A stretch of DNA of 64,000 nucleotides from Chitinophagaceae bacterium. GTDB taxonomy: Bacteria > Bacteroidota > Bacteroidia > Chitinophagales > Chitinophagaceae. Of the stretch, positions 50,005 to 59,810 are shown piece by piece (position 1 is the stretch's first letter; every line of letters begins with the position of its first letter). The stretch is from positions 186,001 through 250,000 of the forward strand of contig JADKAM010000001.1 in the NCBI GenBank assembly GCA_016715365.1, read 5' to 3'. The notes under the pieces are model-generated. The model did not search any database. It was not told the origin of the DNA and saw nothing but the letters and a program-made list of their open reading frames with translations. A program made the position numbers and the translations under genes.

Positions 50005-51129
50005 TTAAGATAAAATTACAATATCAATATCTGCTGCAGATAATTTGTTAAGCAACTGGTTAAATACAGCCGTGTTCATAATAATATTAAACAGGCTCAT
50101 ATGTGGTTTACCAATGCAGATGGTAGTGATTCCTTTTTGGGTGGTTGCTTCAAATATGCCTTTGGCAATATTGCTGCTTTTAATGCGGATTATTTCGGCA
50201 CCCAGTTCAGTTGCCAGTTTAAAATTATTAATCAGGTGCCGCTGCGCTGCCAGTCCGATCTTATCACCTTCTTCCTTTGGTGTTTGCACATACAATAAAT
50301 ACCATTTACTGTTGTAATAAGAAGCAAGCCTGGCCGTTTTCCGGATCACTTTTTTTGCAATCTCATGATTGCTGCTGATGCAGGCCAGAAAACGTTCGGA
50401 CTTCAGATGTGTATTGCGTGGCAGTTCGGTTTCAATTTTTCTTTCCACCTGTGATGCCACTTCTTTTAATGCCAGCTCACGCAGTTGCAATATTTTTTCG
50501 CTCTGGAAAAAGTTTTGCAAGGCTCGCTCAATTTTATCAGGTGTGTAAATTTTACCTTCTTTTAACCGTGTTACCAGTTCATCGGCCGTAAGGTCAATGT
50601 TCACCACTTCATCTGCCTGCTGCAATACCATGTCCGGTATACGTTCAGTAACATCAATGCCGGTTATCTCTTTCACATCCTGGTACAAACTTTCAATATG
50701 CTGAATGTTTACAGCGCTTATCACATTAATGCCGGCATCTAAAATGTCCATCACATCCTGCCAGCGTTTTTCATTCTTACTGCCTTCAATATTGCTGTGT
50801 GCCAGTTCATCTACAATCACCACTTCAGGGTGCAGGTTAATTACCGCCTGCACATCAAACTCCTCCAGTTCCTTCCCTTTATAAAATAATTTTCTTCTCG
50901 GAATTACAGGCAGGCCTTCTATTAATTCATGCGTTTCTTTCCGGTTGTGCGTTTCTATATAACCTACCTTAACATCAATACCATTACGCAGCAATGTTTG
51001 CGCCTCCTGCAACATGCGAAAAGTTTTACCCACACCGGCGCTCATGCCAATGTAAATTTTAAACTTCCCTTTCCGGCTTTTACGGATGAGATCTAAAAAC
51101 TGTTGCGCATTTTTTTCCTGTTCTGGCAT
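50005..51129 (-). CDS. kdpD: KdpD N-terminal sensor protein (KdpD + USP domains, no kinase)
   Basis: 374 residues. KdpD domain with Walker A IYIGMSAGVGKTFRM and VVIVDELAHSNIEGSKN, followed by a universal-stress-like domain. In E. coli KdpD these lie in front of four membrane helices and a kinase; here the protein stops after the USP-like part. The adjacent histidine kinase supplies the rest. The module likely senses K+ or c-di-AMP in the cytoplasm and signals by contact with the kinase. Confidence 0.93.
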   Translation of the reverse strand: MPEQEKNAQQFLDLIRKSRKGKFKIYIGMSAGVGKTFRMLQEAQTLLRNGIDVKVGYIETHNRKETHELIEGLPVIPRRKLFYKGKELEEFDVQAVINLHPEVVIVDELAHSNIEGSKNEKRWQDVMDILDAGINVISAVNIQHIESLYQDVKEITGIDVTERIPDMVLQQADEVVNIDLTADELVTRLKEGKIYTPDKIERALQNFFQSEKILQLRELALKEVASQVERKIETELPRNTHLKSERFLACISSNHEIAKKVIRKTARLASYYNSKWYLLYVQTPKEEGDKIGLAAQRHLINNFKLATELGAEIIRIKSSNIAKGIFEATTQKGITTICIGKPHMSLFNIIMNTAVFNQLLNKLSAADIDIVILS

Positions 51130-51131
51130 AG

Positions 51132-52226
51132 TTAAAAGCTTACAGCAATGGAAGAAGTTATAAAGGTATTATTATTTGTTACCGCACCACTACCCTTTGT
51201 AAAAACATCATCTTTACTGTTAAGCGATCTTAGTTCTAACCTGATAACTGCATTAGGTATTGGAGCATAGTCTATATTAAGAGAATAGCCGGCAGTTTTA
51301 AAACCATTGGGCGTACCGCCGGCAATAATTACACCGTACTTATCATCATAATATTCGCCTCTTGCCGCAACAGTCCATTTTGGAGTTACTGCATATTTTA
51401 AGATCAACACAGGAGAATACCAGGTATTAAAATCGTTGCTTCCTTTTGTTTTTTGTTCTGATCCGATATCAAAACCGGCGGTAATGCCAAACTTGCCGGT
51501 AACATTAATAACGCCATACACATTATGGAAGTAGCGCCAAAGGCGGGCACTATCGGGTTTATCGGTGCCAATAAATGTGCTGTAATTTAAAGTGATGTTT
51601 GAATTTGGTTTGTACTGCAACTGCGTACCATAACTCATCAGCGAATTGGCATCCACTCTTTTAATACGCTGCCAGCCGTTCAATACCAGGCCGCTTACTA
51701 CCCATTTGTTATTATCGCTGGTATAAGTAAGTTTTGCACCGCTTTCAAAATAGGGGCTGTTATCTGCCAGTATGCTTCTTGTCAAAGTCCAGCAATCTTT
51801 TGAAACAGCACTTTCAAAACCAATATGAGAACTAAAAATACCGGCATCAATCCAGAGGTTTTTCTTTTTAGAAATTTTTAAACCTGCATTGGCTTCATAC
51901 ACATTTTTTAACACGCCTGTTTCTGCTGCGTAGTTTGCATTCATATATGTACCAGCTGCAATGGCAAGATTTGCCCTTACCCTTTCTGCATTATAACTTC
52001 CTTTTAAAAACCCCAGGTTCAGGTTAAACTCGTTGTGGCGGTTATGGCTGTAAATAAAACCCGGCCTGTTATTATCTGTTGGCTTGTTAAAGTCATATTG
52101 ATAAAAAGCTTCTACATAACCACTGAAGCTAAAAGGGTTTGGTTTTGGGGTTTCAGTTTTTGCCGAATCCTGGGCAAACAAACTTGTACCTGTAAGGAGC
52201 ATGGCTCCTAATAAAATCTTTTTCAT
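51132..52226 (-). CDS. Outer-membrane porin-like protein of the kdp operon
   Basis: 364 residues: signal peptide (MKKILLGAMLLTGTSLFAQ) and a full barrel of alternating strands (SGYVEAFYQYDFNKP, NEFNLNLGFLKGSYN, VIRLELRSLNSKD), ending in the aromatic-type VSF. It starts 21 nt after kdpC and is 2 nt before kdpD, so it is part of the operon. Presence of a porin suggests supply of K+ across the outer membrane to KdpFABC; this is inferred. Confidence 0.85.
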   Translation of the reverse strand: MKKILLGAMLLTGTSLFAQDSAKTETPKPNPFSFSGYVEAFYQYDFNKPTDNNRPGFIYSHNRHNEFNLNLGFLKGSYNAERVRANLAIAAGTYMNANYAAETGVLKNVYEANAGLKISKKKNLWIDAGIFSSHIGFESAVSKDCWTLTRSILADNSPYFESGAKLTYTSDNNKWVVSGLVLNGWQRIKRVDANSLMSYGTQLQYKPNSNITLNYSTFIGTDKPDSARLWRYFHNVYGVINVTGKFGITAGFDIGSEQKTKGSNDFNTWYSPVLILKYAVTPKWTVAARGEYYDDKYGVIIAGGTPNGFKTAGYSLNIDYAPIPNAVIRLELRSLNSKDDVFTKGSGAVTNNNTFITSSIAVSF

Positions 52227-52247
52227 CGTACTTAATTTTTTCTGTTC

Positions 52248-52811
52248 TTATTTTAATTTATCTAATTCGATATTGAGTTGTAATACATTTACTTTTTTAG
52301 TGCCGAACAATCCGGCCAAAGGAGCTTCAATACTTTTTTCAACCAACGCATTTATTTTTTCAACCGGTATTTTTCTTACAGCAGCAATTCTGCTTACCTG
52401 CACTTTTGCGCCTTCGGGAGATATATCCGGATCAAGCCCTGCGCCGGAGGCAGTTACCAGATCGGATGGAATATCTGCTTTTTTAACAGCGGGATTATGT
52501 ACCAAAAAACTATCTATCCTTTCCTGTACCTGTTTCAGGTAATCAGGATTAGATGGGCCTTTGTTACTGCCGCCTGCACCTGCTGCATTATAGTCAACAG
52601 CCGATGGACGGCTTTGAAAATATTTATCATCAGTGAATTTTTGTCCCAGTAACTTCCAGCCAACTACCCGGTTGTTTATTGTAACCGTTTCGCCTTTTCC
52701 TTTGCCTGGTGCAAATTGTGCCGCACCTAAAATAAGTAAAGAATAAATACCGATAAAGAACACGATGCAAACGATGGTAAGTCTTATTGCAGTAAGCATA
52801 TTTTGTTTCAT
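52248..52811 (-). CDS. kdpC: Potassium-transporting ATPase subunit KdpC
   Basis: 187 residues: one N-terminal membrane helix (TIVCIVFFIGIYSLLILGAAQ) and a periplasmic domain with YFQSRPSAVDYN, GGSNKGPSNPDYL and the family DLVTASGAGLDPDISPEGA. It stabilises and couples the KdpA/KdpB complex. It is 17 nt after kdpB. Confidence 0.97.
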   Translation of the reverse strand: MKQNMLTAIRLTIVCIVFFIGIYSLLILGAAQFAPGKGKGETVTINNRVVGWKLLGQKFTDDKYFQSRPSAVDYNAAGAGGSNKGPSNPDYLKQVQERIDSFLVHNPAVKKADIPSDLVTASGAGLDPDISPEGAKVQVSRIAAVRKIPVEKINALVEKSIEAPLAGLFGTKKVNVLQLNIELDKLK

Positions 52812-52828
52812 TTTTTTGAATTTAATTT

Positions 52829-54895
52829 TTAGAACCAGATAGATACAAGCATGTCAATTAATTTAATACCTATAAACGGCACCAATAAACCACCCATACC
52901 GTATATCAATAAATTCCTTCTTAATAACAGTGATGCGCCGATAGGCTTGTAGGCAACGCCCTTTAATGCCAATGGTATCAGCAGAGGAATAATGATTGCA
53001 TTAAAAATGATGGCAGAAAGTATGGCACTCTCCGGACTGTGCAGCCGCATAATATTTAAACCCTGCAATGCCGGTATGGATGCAATGAACAATGCCGGTA
53101 CAATGGCAAAATATTTTGCCACATCATTGGCGATGGAGAAAGTTGTAAGGGTTCCTCTTGTCATTAATAACTGCTTGCCTATCTCTACAATCTCGATCAA
53201 TTTTGTAGGGTCATTATCCAGGTCAACCATGTTGCCTGCTTCTTTGGCAGCGGCTGTTCCGCTGTTCATCGCTACGCCAACATCAGCCTGTGCCAATGCA
53301 GGCGCATCATTAGTGCCATCGCCCATCATGGCAACCAGTTTACCGCCTTGCTGTTCCTGTTTGATATAATTCATTTTATCTTCAGGCTTTGCCTCGGCAA
53401 TAAAATCATCCACACCTGCTTTTTCTGCAATGAATTTTGCAGTAAGCGGATTGTCGCCGGTAACCATCACGGTCTTTACACCCATTTTACGCAGGCGTTC
53501 AAAACGTTCCTGAATACCGGGTTTGATAATATCCTGCAGTTCTATTACACCCAGTGCAACATTGTTCTGGCAAACCACCAATGGTGTACCACCGTTTGAA
53601 GAAATTTTTCTTACATCTTCTTCAGTTTCGGCCGGGAAACTATTACCTGCTTTTGTTACCATGTTACGGATAGAATCAAAAGCGCCTTTACGGATCTTAA
53701 TTGCCGGCAGGCCTGTGCCTACAGCAGGCAGATCAATGCCACTGCTTCTTGTTTCAGCAGTAAACTCAATAAACCGGGCACCGTTTGTATTAAAACTGTT
53801 TGCATCTAATTTAGCCAGTTCAATAATTGATTTGCCTTCGGGTGTTTGATCTGCCAGGGAAGACAAAACACAGGCTTCGGTAAATGTTGCTGCATCTACC
53901 CCGTTGGCCGGATAAAAATTGGTTGCTTTGCGGTTACCAATGGTGATGGTTCCGGTTTTATCCAATAACAAAGTATCCAGGTCGCCGGCGGTTTCAACGG
54001 CTTTACCGCTTTTGGTAATTACGTTTGCTCTAAGCGCCCTGTCCATACCGGCAATGCCGATGGCGGATAATAAACCACCAATGGTTGTGGGTATCAGGCA
54101 AACAAATAAAGAAATAAATGCCGCCATGGTGATGGGTGTATTGGCATAATCGGCAAACGGTTTTAAGGTAACGCACACAATAATAAATATGAGTGTAAAG
54201 CCTGCCAGCAAAATGGTAAGCGAAATTTCGTTGGGGGTTTTTTGGCGTGATGCGCCTTCTACCAGGGCGATCATCTTATCTAAAAAACTTTCACCGGGTC
54301 CGGTTGTAACACGAACTTTGATTTTATCGCTTAACACTGTTGTACCGCCGGTTACTGAAGATTTATCGCCGCCGCTTTCCCTTATTACGGGGGCCGATTC
54401 GCCGGTAATGGCCGATTCATCAATGGTAGCAATGCCTTCAACAATTTCGCCGTCAAGTGGGATAGTATCTCCTGCTTCGCAAATAAACAAATCGCCTTTT
54501 ACGAGTTGAGAAGACGGAACGGTTTTTATTTCGTTCACATACATATCGCCAATGATAAATACTTTTTTGGCCGGTGTATCTTCTCTTGTTTTACGCAAAC
54601 TATCGGCCTGTGCTTTGCCTCTTGCCTCGGCAATGGCTTCGGCAAAATTGGCAAACAGTAATGTTATCAAAAGTATGGCGGTGATGATGATGTTGTACAG
54701 CAGGCTGCCCTGCGCTGTTTCACCGGCAGCTATCCATATACACACACCCAGCATAAACGCTGTACAGATCTCTACGGTAAACATAACCGGATTTTTAAAC
54801 TGTATGCGTGGGTCGAGCTTTATAAAAGATTGCTTTAATGCTTCTTTTACCAAAGCCGGTTCAAATAATTTATTTGTTCTTTTATGTATTGACAT
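52829..54895 (-). CDS. kdpB: Potassium-transporting ATPase ATP-binding subunit KdpB
   Basis: 688 residues, P-type ATPase. Phosphorylation motif DKTGTIT near residue 310, TGES loop (ITGESAPV), GDGTNDAPAL and the KPEDK motif. It hydrolyses ATP to drive K+ uptake through KdpA. The start is 15 nt after the kdpA stop. Confidence 0.98.
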   Translation of the reverse strand: MSIHKRTNKLFEPALVKEALKQSFIKLDPRIQFKNPVMFTVEICTAFMLGVCIWIAAGETAQGSLLYNIIITAILLITLLFANFAEAIAEARGKAQADSLRKTREDTPAKKVFIIGDMYVNEIKTVPSSQLVKGDLFICEAGDTIPLDGEIVEGIATIDESAITGESAPVIRESGGDKSSVTGGTTVLSDKIKVRVTTGPGESFLDKMIALVEGASRQKTPNEISLTILLAGFTLIFIIVCVTLKPFADYANTPITMAAFISLFVCLIPTTIGGLLSAIGIAGMDRALRANVITKSGKAVETAGDLDTLLLDKTGTITIGNRKATNFYPANGVDAATFTEACVLSSLADQTPEGKSIIELAKLDANSFNTNGARFIEFTAETRSSGIDLPAVGTGLPAIKIRKGAFDSIRNMVTKAGNSFPAETEEDVRKISSNGGTPLVVCQNNVALGVIELQDIIKPGIQERFERLRKMGVKTVMVTGDNPLTAKFIAEKAGVDDFIAEAKPEDKMNYIKQEQQGGKLVAMMGDGTNDAPALAQADVGVAMNSGTAAAKEAGNMVDLDNDPTKLIEIVEIGKQLLMTRGTLTTFSIANDVAKYFAIVPALFIASIPALQGLNIMRLHSPESAILSAIIFNAIIIPLLIPLALKGVAYKPIGASLLLRRNLLIYGMGGLLVPFIGIKLIDMLVSIWF

Positions 54896-54910
54896 GATCT
54901 TTCTTTTTAA

Positions 54911-56611
54911 TTATTTCAGTCCAAAATATTCTGCAATGGGTCCCAGCGTTAATGCCGGAAAGAAACTTAATGCTGCAAGAATGAATATTACAGCAAACAC
55001 CATTATACCGAATGTGCCCGTATCTGTTTTTAATGTACCTGCGCTTTCAGGTATATATTTCTTTTTAGCCAGGATGCCTGCAATAGCAACAGGACCAATA
55101 ATTGGTAAGAACCTGGCCAGCAACATCACCACACCGCAGGCAATATTCCAGAAGGGGGTATTATCGCCCAGGCCTTCAAAACCACTGCCGTTATTGGCTG
55201 AGGAAGAAGTGAACTCGTATAGCATTTCACTAAATCCATGATTGCCGGGATTGTTAAGCCAGCCTGCATAAGCAGTTGGATCGTGTGCATACAAGTATGA
55301 TGATATGGCGGTGCCTGCAAGTATCAGTAATGGATGCAGCAGGGCAATGATGGAAGCGATCTTCATCTCCTTTGCTTCGATTTTTTTGCCCAAAAATTCC
55401 GGGGTTCGTCCCACCATTAATCCACTTATAAACACTGCTATAATGATAAAGATGTAAAAATTTAAAAAACCAACACCCACGCCGCCGTAAAATGAATTGA
55501 TCATCATACCCAGCAAAGCACTCATACCTGCCAGTGGCGTAAAGCTGTCGTGCATAGAATTTACCGATCCGTTTGAAGTAACGGTTGTACTAACACCCCA
55601 TGCAGCTGATGCTGCCGGACCAAACCTCACTTCCTTCCCTTCCATGCTTCCAAGTGGTTGCGATATCCCCATTTTGGCAATGGCCGGGTTCCCCTGCATT
55701 TCAAAATAAATGGCATTAAAAAGCAGGAGTAAAAATCCAAGGGTCATTACCCCAAAGATCATCCAGGCAAACTTTTTTCTTTTGAGCACATAACCCAAAG
55801 CAAAAACCATGGCAATAGGAATCAGCATGATACTCAGGTTTTCAACTATGTTGGTGAAATAGTTTGGATTCTCCAATGGGTGTGCGGAGTTGGGACCAAA
55901 ATATCCACCGCCATTGGTTCCCAATTGTTTGATGGCAACCATGGCAGCAGCGGGGCCACGACTAACATGTACGGTATCGCCCTGCATAGAAACATATTGG
56001 GCCTTGCCTTCGTAGTTCATGGGTGTGCCATTGAACACCAGTATCAATGCAACAACAATTGAAAGTGGAAATAAAATCCTGGTAGCAGATCTTACCAGAA
56101 AATTGTAAAAATTACCCAGCTTGTCTGTCGTCCTTTCTTTCATTGCCCTGAAAACCACAGCACAAATGGCAATACCCGTTGCAGCACTGATAAATTGCCA
56201 CAACATTAAGATCATTTGCCCCAGGTACGATAAACCGGTTTCTCCTGAATAGTGCTGCAGGTTTGTGTTTGAAACAAAACTTACTGATGTATTAAAAGCC
56301 AGGTCAGCACTCATGGATGGATTGGCATCCGGATTAAGCGGCAGCCAGCTCATGTTCATTAATACGAACATGGATAATAAAAACCAAACAAGATTGATGG
56401 TGAGCAATGCAACAAGGTGCTGCTTCCAGTTCATTTCTTTTTTGGCATCAATGCCACTGAGTTTAAAGAAAACTCTGTCAATGGGATTAAACAGGCGGTC
56501 AAGCCAGGTCTTATCGCCTTCAAATACTTTGCCTACGTACCGGCCTAATGGAATAGCCAGCGCTACTGTGAGCAGATACATTAACAGGACGCCTAAAATT
56601 TCTGTATTCAT
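54911..56611 (-). CDS. kdpA: Potassium-transporting ATPase potassium-binding subunit KdpA
   Basis: 566 residues, about ten membrane helices, with selectivity-filter-like segments (TSVSFVSNTNLQHY, QLGTNGGGYFGPNSAHP, SANNGSGFEGLG). It forms the K+ path of the KdpFABC pump. A small kdpF lies 32 nt upstream. Confidence 0.97.
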   Translation of the reverse strand: MNTEILGVLLMYLLTVALAIPLGRYVGKVFEGDKTWLDRLFNPIDRVFFKLSGIDAKKEMNWKQHLVALLTINLVWFLLSMFVLMNMSWLPLNPDANPSMSADLAFNTSVSFVSNTNLQHYSGETGLSYLGQMILMLWQFISAATGIAICAVVFRAMKERTTDKLGNFYNFLVRSATRILFPLSIVVALILVFNGTPMNYEGKAQYVSMQGDTVHVSRGPAAAMVAIKQLGTNGGGYFGPNSAHPLENPNYFTNIVENLSIMLIPIAMVFALGYVLKRKKFAWMIFGVMTLGFLLLLFNAIYFEMQGNPAIAKMGISQPLGSMEGKEVRFGPAASAAWGVSTTVTSNGSVNSMHDSFTPLAGMSALLGMMINSFYGGVGVGFLNFYIFIIIAVFISGLMVGRTPEFLGKKIEAKEMKIASIIALLHPLLILAGTAISSYLYAHDPTAYAGWLNNPGNHGFSEMLYEFTSSSANNGSGFEGLGDNTPFWNIACGVVMLLARFLPIIGPVAIAGILAKKKYIPESAGTLKTDTGTFGIMVFAVIFILAALSFFPALTLGPIAEYFGLK

Positions 56612-56643
56612 GATAATTAATTATGAATGGTTAATTGTTTCTT

Positions 56644-56721
56644 TTAAAATTTTTCCGGTTTTACCAGTACATAACACAGGTAGATAAAGACCAGGATTGC
56701 GATGATGAATAATAATAACAT
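56644..56721 (-). CDS. kdpF: KdpF, single-helix subunit
   Basis: 25 residues, MLLLFIIAILVFIYLCYVLV then KPEKF. It is one membrane helix with the KPE(K/R)F end typical of KdpF, located just before kdpA. It stabilises the KdpABC complex. Confidence 0.85.
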   Translation of the reverse strand: MLLLFIIAILVFIYLCYVLVKPEKF

Positions 56722-56802
56722 TTGAATGATGTTTTTTAAATGATTTAATCAATAAAATAAAGGCGATGATACTTGAGCTAATTACAAACTGCTGCCATCA
56801 TT

Positions 56803-56886
56803 TTATATTTTTTCAAACCAGTCGATGAATTTGAAAAAAAGTGCAAAGCCGATTATCCCGGCCAAATAAAGAATTACTGTAAGCAT
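56803..56886 (-). CDS. Small membrane protein upstream of kdpF, 27 residues
   Basis: A single hydrophobic helix (LTVILYLAGIIGFALFF) followed by KFIDWFEKI. It lies 81 nt upstream of kdpF on the same strand. No family is recognised; by context it may be a second KdpF-like accessory peptide. Confidence 0.55.
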   Translation of the reverse strand: MLTVILYLAGIIGFALFFKFIDWFEKI

Positions 56887-57031
56887 GGTTTATTTTTTAA
56901 AAATTGTTAATCAGGATTTATTGTTTGCTATAACAAAGGACTAAAAGGAATTACCTCAATTTGCTGATTTCAGACAGATAATACAATGATGTCAATAAGC
57001 ATAGGACTGCTCTTCGATTGTTAACCATGCC

Positions 57032-57166
57032 TTAGCTTATGAACTCATTTTCGTTAATCACTTTCCGCCTTTGTTTTATATTTTCCATAATTCTGTAAAA
57101 AACAGCAAAACATAAAGGGAGGCCATACATAGCCGTTAAGAGGAGTATTTTCGTTGAGGTTTCCAT
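57032..57166 (-). CDS. Small membrane protein at the head of the kdp operon, 44 residues
   Basis: METSTKILLL then a helix to about residue 25 (TAMYGLPLCFAVFYRIM) and a basic tail (NIKQRRKVINENEFIS). It is the first ORF after the regulatory inverted repeat and has the orientation of kdpFABC. Family unknown; a membrane peptide of the Kdp locus is inferred from position. Confidence 0.5.
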   Translation of the reverse strand: METSTKILLLTAMYGLPLCFAVFYRIMENIKQRRKVINENEFIS

Positions 57167-57232
57167 GTTGTTTGTTTATTAAGATTTTAATTGTGTTAAT
57201 GCAAATGCCATATACCAAAATCCAATCCTGAA

Positions 57233-57275
57233 ATGTAACAGCGGAAGCAATTCACTTGAAATGAGAGTGTTACAT
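57233..57275. promoter_or_regulatory. Inverted repeat ATGTAACA-N27-TGTTACAT upstream of kdp genes
   Basis: Perfect 8-bp arms at 57233-57240 and 57268-57275, 35 nt centre to centre, in the 180-nt gap between the NtrC-type regulator and the first kdp ORF. Widely spaced palindromic halves fit upstream binding sites of an NtrC-type activator. Confidence 0.45.
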
Positions 57276-57303
57276 GAAAGATGAAGATTAGCGGTAATAA
57301 AAA

Positions 57304-57324
57304 ACCCTTCCGTTTTGGAAGGGT
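57304..57324 (-). terminator. Terminator of the NtrC-type regulator gene
   Basis: Hairpin ACCCTTCC / GGAAGGGT followed by TTTTTT on the minus strand, 23 nt past the stop at 57347. It makes the kdp genes a separate transcription unit. Confidence 0.85.
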
Positions 57325-57346
57325 GAACATAGCATTTTGATAGGCT

Positions 57347-58690
57347 TTATTGAATTTTGTACTCTTCAAGTTTTCGGTAAAGCGTAGTTACGCCAATTTC
57401 CAGCAGCCTCGCAGTTTCGGCTTTATTGCCTTTGGTATAGTTCAATACTTTTAAAATCTGCAGTTTTTCCATACTGGCCATGGAGAAGGCAGACAAGGTT
57501 TCGCCGGATGTGCTGCTTACCGCCTGCTGCATATCGAAAGGTAATAATGAAGCGGTGAGCGTTTCACCATCCGAAAGTATCACTGTTCTTTCAATAATAT
57601 TTTTTAACTCCCGGATATTCCCGGGCCATTTGTATTGCTGAAGTTTTTGTAAAAACCCGGCATCCATATGTAAGGCAGCTTTATTTATTTTGGCTGCGTA
57701 TTGCTGCACAAAATGTTTGGCCAGGGTTTCTATATCTTTTACCCTTTCTCTCAGTGAAGGTAATTTAATTTGAAAAACATTCAGGCGGTAAAACAGATCG
57801 GACCTGAAACGCTGTTCTTCACTTTCCTTTTGCAGGTCTTTGTTAGTTGCCGCAATCAACCTGAAATCTGAACGGGTTGGTTTGGTGTCGCCGATTTTTA
57901 TAAACTCATTGGTTTCTAAAATGCGTAATAATTTTGCCTGCAACTCCAATGGCATTTCACCAATCTCATCTAAAAATAAAGTGCCACCGTTTGCTTCTTC
58001 TATTAAACCTTTCTGGTCTTTAACGGCACCTGTAAAAGCACCTTGTTTGTGGCCAAACAATTCGCTCTCCAGGATATCTTTGCTGAATGTGCTGCAATTG
58101 AGTGCAACAAAGTTTTTTGTTTTCCTGCTGCCGGCCTGGTGTATGGCCTGTGCAAATACCTCTTTGCCGGTACCGGTTTCGCCCAGCAATAAAACATGGG
58201 TTTCGGTTGGTGCAACTTTTTTTGCCATGGCAATGGCATCTGTTATGGCAGTTGATTCTCCCAGTATATTTTCAAAACTATATTGTTTGCCTACCTGCTG
58301 CTCCAGTTGCTGAACGCGGTTTTGCAGTTGCACTTTTTCAATGGCACGGTTGAGCAGCGGAATAATTTTATCATTATCATCACCTTTGGTAATATAATCA
58401 AAAGCACCATTCCTGATGGCTTGTACACCATCTGCTATATTTCCATAAGCAGTCAGCAAAATAATTTCAACAGATGGGTACTTTGGTTTTATCTCCTTTA
58501 CAAAATCAACCCCATTGCCGTCTGGAAGTTTTACATCACATAAAATGATGTCGAAAGTTTCCTTCTCCAATAATTTGGTTCCGGCTTTTAATGAACCGGC
58601 TTCTGTTACTGTAAATCCTTCCAGCTTAATAATCCGGGTAAGCAGGCTGCGAAGCTTTTCTTCGTCGTCGATAATTAATATTTTCTTCAA
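57347..58690 (-). CDS. Sigma-54-dependent response regulator (NtrC family)
   Basis: 447 residues: receiver domain with phospho-Asp in IILCDVKLPDG, AAA+ domain with Walker A GETGTGKE, the sigma-54 contact loop GAFTGA and Walker B GGTLFLDEIGE, and a C-terminal Fis-type helix-turn-helix (KAETARLLEIGVTTLYRKL). No KdpE (OmpR-type) gene is present in the locus, so this protein probably receives the signal from the kinase at 48315 and activates kdp transcription with sigma-54. Confidence 0.95.
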   Translation of the reverse strand: MKKILIIDDEEKLRSLLTRIIKLEGFTVTEAGSLKAGTKLLEKETFDIILCDVKLPDGNGVDFVKEIKPKYPSVEIILLTAYGNIADGVQAIRNGAFDYITKGDDNDKIIPLLNRAIEKVQLQNRVQQLEQQVGKQYSFENILGESTAITDAIAMAKKVAPTETHVLLLGETGTGKEVFAQAIHQAGSRKTKNFVALNCSTFSKDILESELFGHKQGAFTGAVKDQKGLIEEANGGTLFLDEIGEMPLELQAKLLRILETNEFIKIGDTKPTRSDFRLIAATNKDLQKESEEQRFRSDLFYRLNVFQIKLPSLRERVKDIETLAKHFVQQYAAKINKAALHMDAGFLQKLQQYKWPGNIRELKNIIERTVILSDGETLTASLLPFDMQQAVSSTSGETLSAFSMASMEKLQILKVLNYTKGNKAETARLLEIGVTTLYRKLEEYKIQ

Positions 58691-58745
58691 GCTGATTAAC
58701 TATTATAACCCAAAAGTAGATAATAAAAGATTGGTTTTAAATAAT

Positions 58746-58773
58746 AAGGAGCGGTTTTACAACCACTCCTTAC
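58746..58773 (-). terminator. Terminator of the epimerase gene
   Basis: Hairpin TAAGGAG(T/C)GGTT / AACC(G/A)CTCCTTA with a T-rich tract on the minus strand, 33 nt past the epimerase stop. Confidence 0.8.
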
Positions 58774-58806
58774 AAATTCTATGAATAAATTTCAATTGAA
58801 ATACGC

Positions 58807-59778
58807 TTATATATTTCTGAATTTTTCTACAAACGAATCAGTAACAATTCCTGTTTTCAACAGGGTGTAAATTTCTTTTACGCCATCGGGTACTGTTTTG
58901 GTAATGGTAAAGCCCAGTTCATTTTTTATCTTATCAAAGTTTACACGATAATCACGGGGGTCTTCGCTGCTGTCAACATAAATAACATTTACATTGGGCA
59001 CTACTTTACAAACTTCCCTGATGATCATTCCTTTATTATAATTCTCCTCTGTACTACCCACATTAAAAACATTGGCTTTAACCTTCTCAACAGGACTTTC
59101 CAACACCAACACTACAGACCTTGCCAAATCCTCCACATGGCAATAAGGACGCCAGAACTGTTGTCCCCATATTTCCTGCTCGCCATGCACAAAAGCATTG
59201 CGGGTAAATTCATTTACGGTTAAATCAAATCTTATTCTTGGAGAAAACCCATACACCGTGCTGAAACGTAAAGCAGTGCTGCACATCAGGCTGTCTTTTT
59301 TATCTTCTATCAAATATTTTTCAAACTTTACTTTTAACTCGGCATATAAAGAAACCGGGTTCAGTTCAGATGTTTCTACCACAAAAGAATTGGGGTCGCT
59401 CATTTTACCATAATTGCTGCAGGTACTGGAAAATACAAAACGCTTTACACCTGCGGCTTCTGCTTTATTAAACAACAAAACAGATCCATCCCAATTTGTT
59501 TCATTGGCTTCAAAACTGAATTTTTTACAGGCTGGATCACCCACAATAGCAGCAAGGTGCGCCACCGCATCAATCCCAACCAAAGCCTTATCTACATCAT
59601 CTGCATTACGCACATCGCCTTTCATAAATTCAAAATTGGGGTTTAGCATTACATCATACAATGCATCGCCACCAAATTTTAAAGAGTCTAAAGCCCTTAC
59701 CTGGTAACCTTTATTTAATAACTGGCGAACCAAAACCGACCCGATGTAACCGGCACCACCTGTAACTAGTACTTTCAT
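58807..59778 (-). CDS. NAD-dependent epimerase/dehydratase (extended SDR)
   Basis: 323 residues. N-terminal VTGGAGYIGSVLVRQLL, VAHLAAIVGDPA, catalytic Tyr-x3-Lys in SLYAELKVK with SSTCSNYG upstream. It acts on a nucleotide-activated sugar. The exact reaction (4-epimerase, dehydratase or reductase) cannot be settled by eye. It is the first-listed gene of a minus-strand group with acetyltransferase and glycosyltransferase genes. Confidence 0.92.
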   Translation of the reverse strand: MKVLVTGGAGYIGSVLVRQLLNKGYQVRALDSLKFGGDALYDVMLNPNFEFMKGDVRNADDVDKALVGIDAVAHLAAIVGDPACKKFSFEANETNWDGSVLLFNKAEAAGVKRFVFSSTCSNYGKMSDPNSFVVETSELNPVSLYAELKVKFEKYLIEDKKDSLMCSTALRFSTVYGFSPRIRFDLTVNEFTRNAFVHGEQEIWGQQFWRPYCHVEDLARSVVLVLESPVEKVKANVFNVGSTEENYNKGMIIREVCKVVPNVNVIYVDSSEDPRDYRVNFDKIKNELGFTITKTVPDGVKEIYTLLKTGIVTDSFVEKFRNI

Positions 59779-59810
59779 AATTGCTGTTTATTTGCGTTGC
59801 AAAGATAAGG

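Noticed and set aside
57180..57230. Sigma-54 (-24/-12) promoter upstream of the kdp genes: TTGG...TTTGCA on the minus strand
   Set aside because: The GG and GC doublets are two bases too far apart for a functional -24/-12 element, so I did not annotate it.
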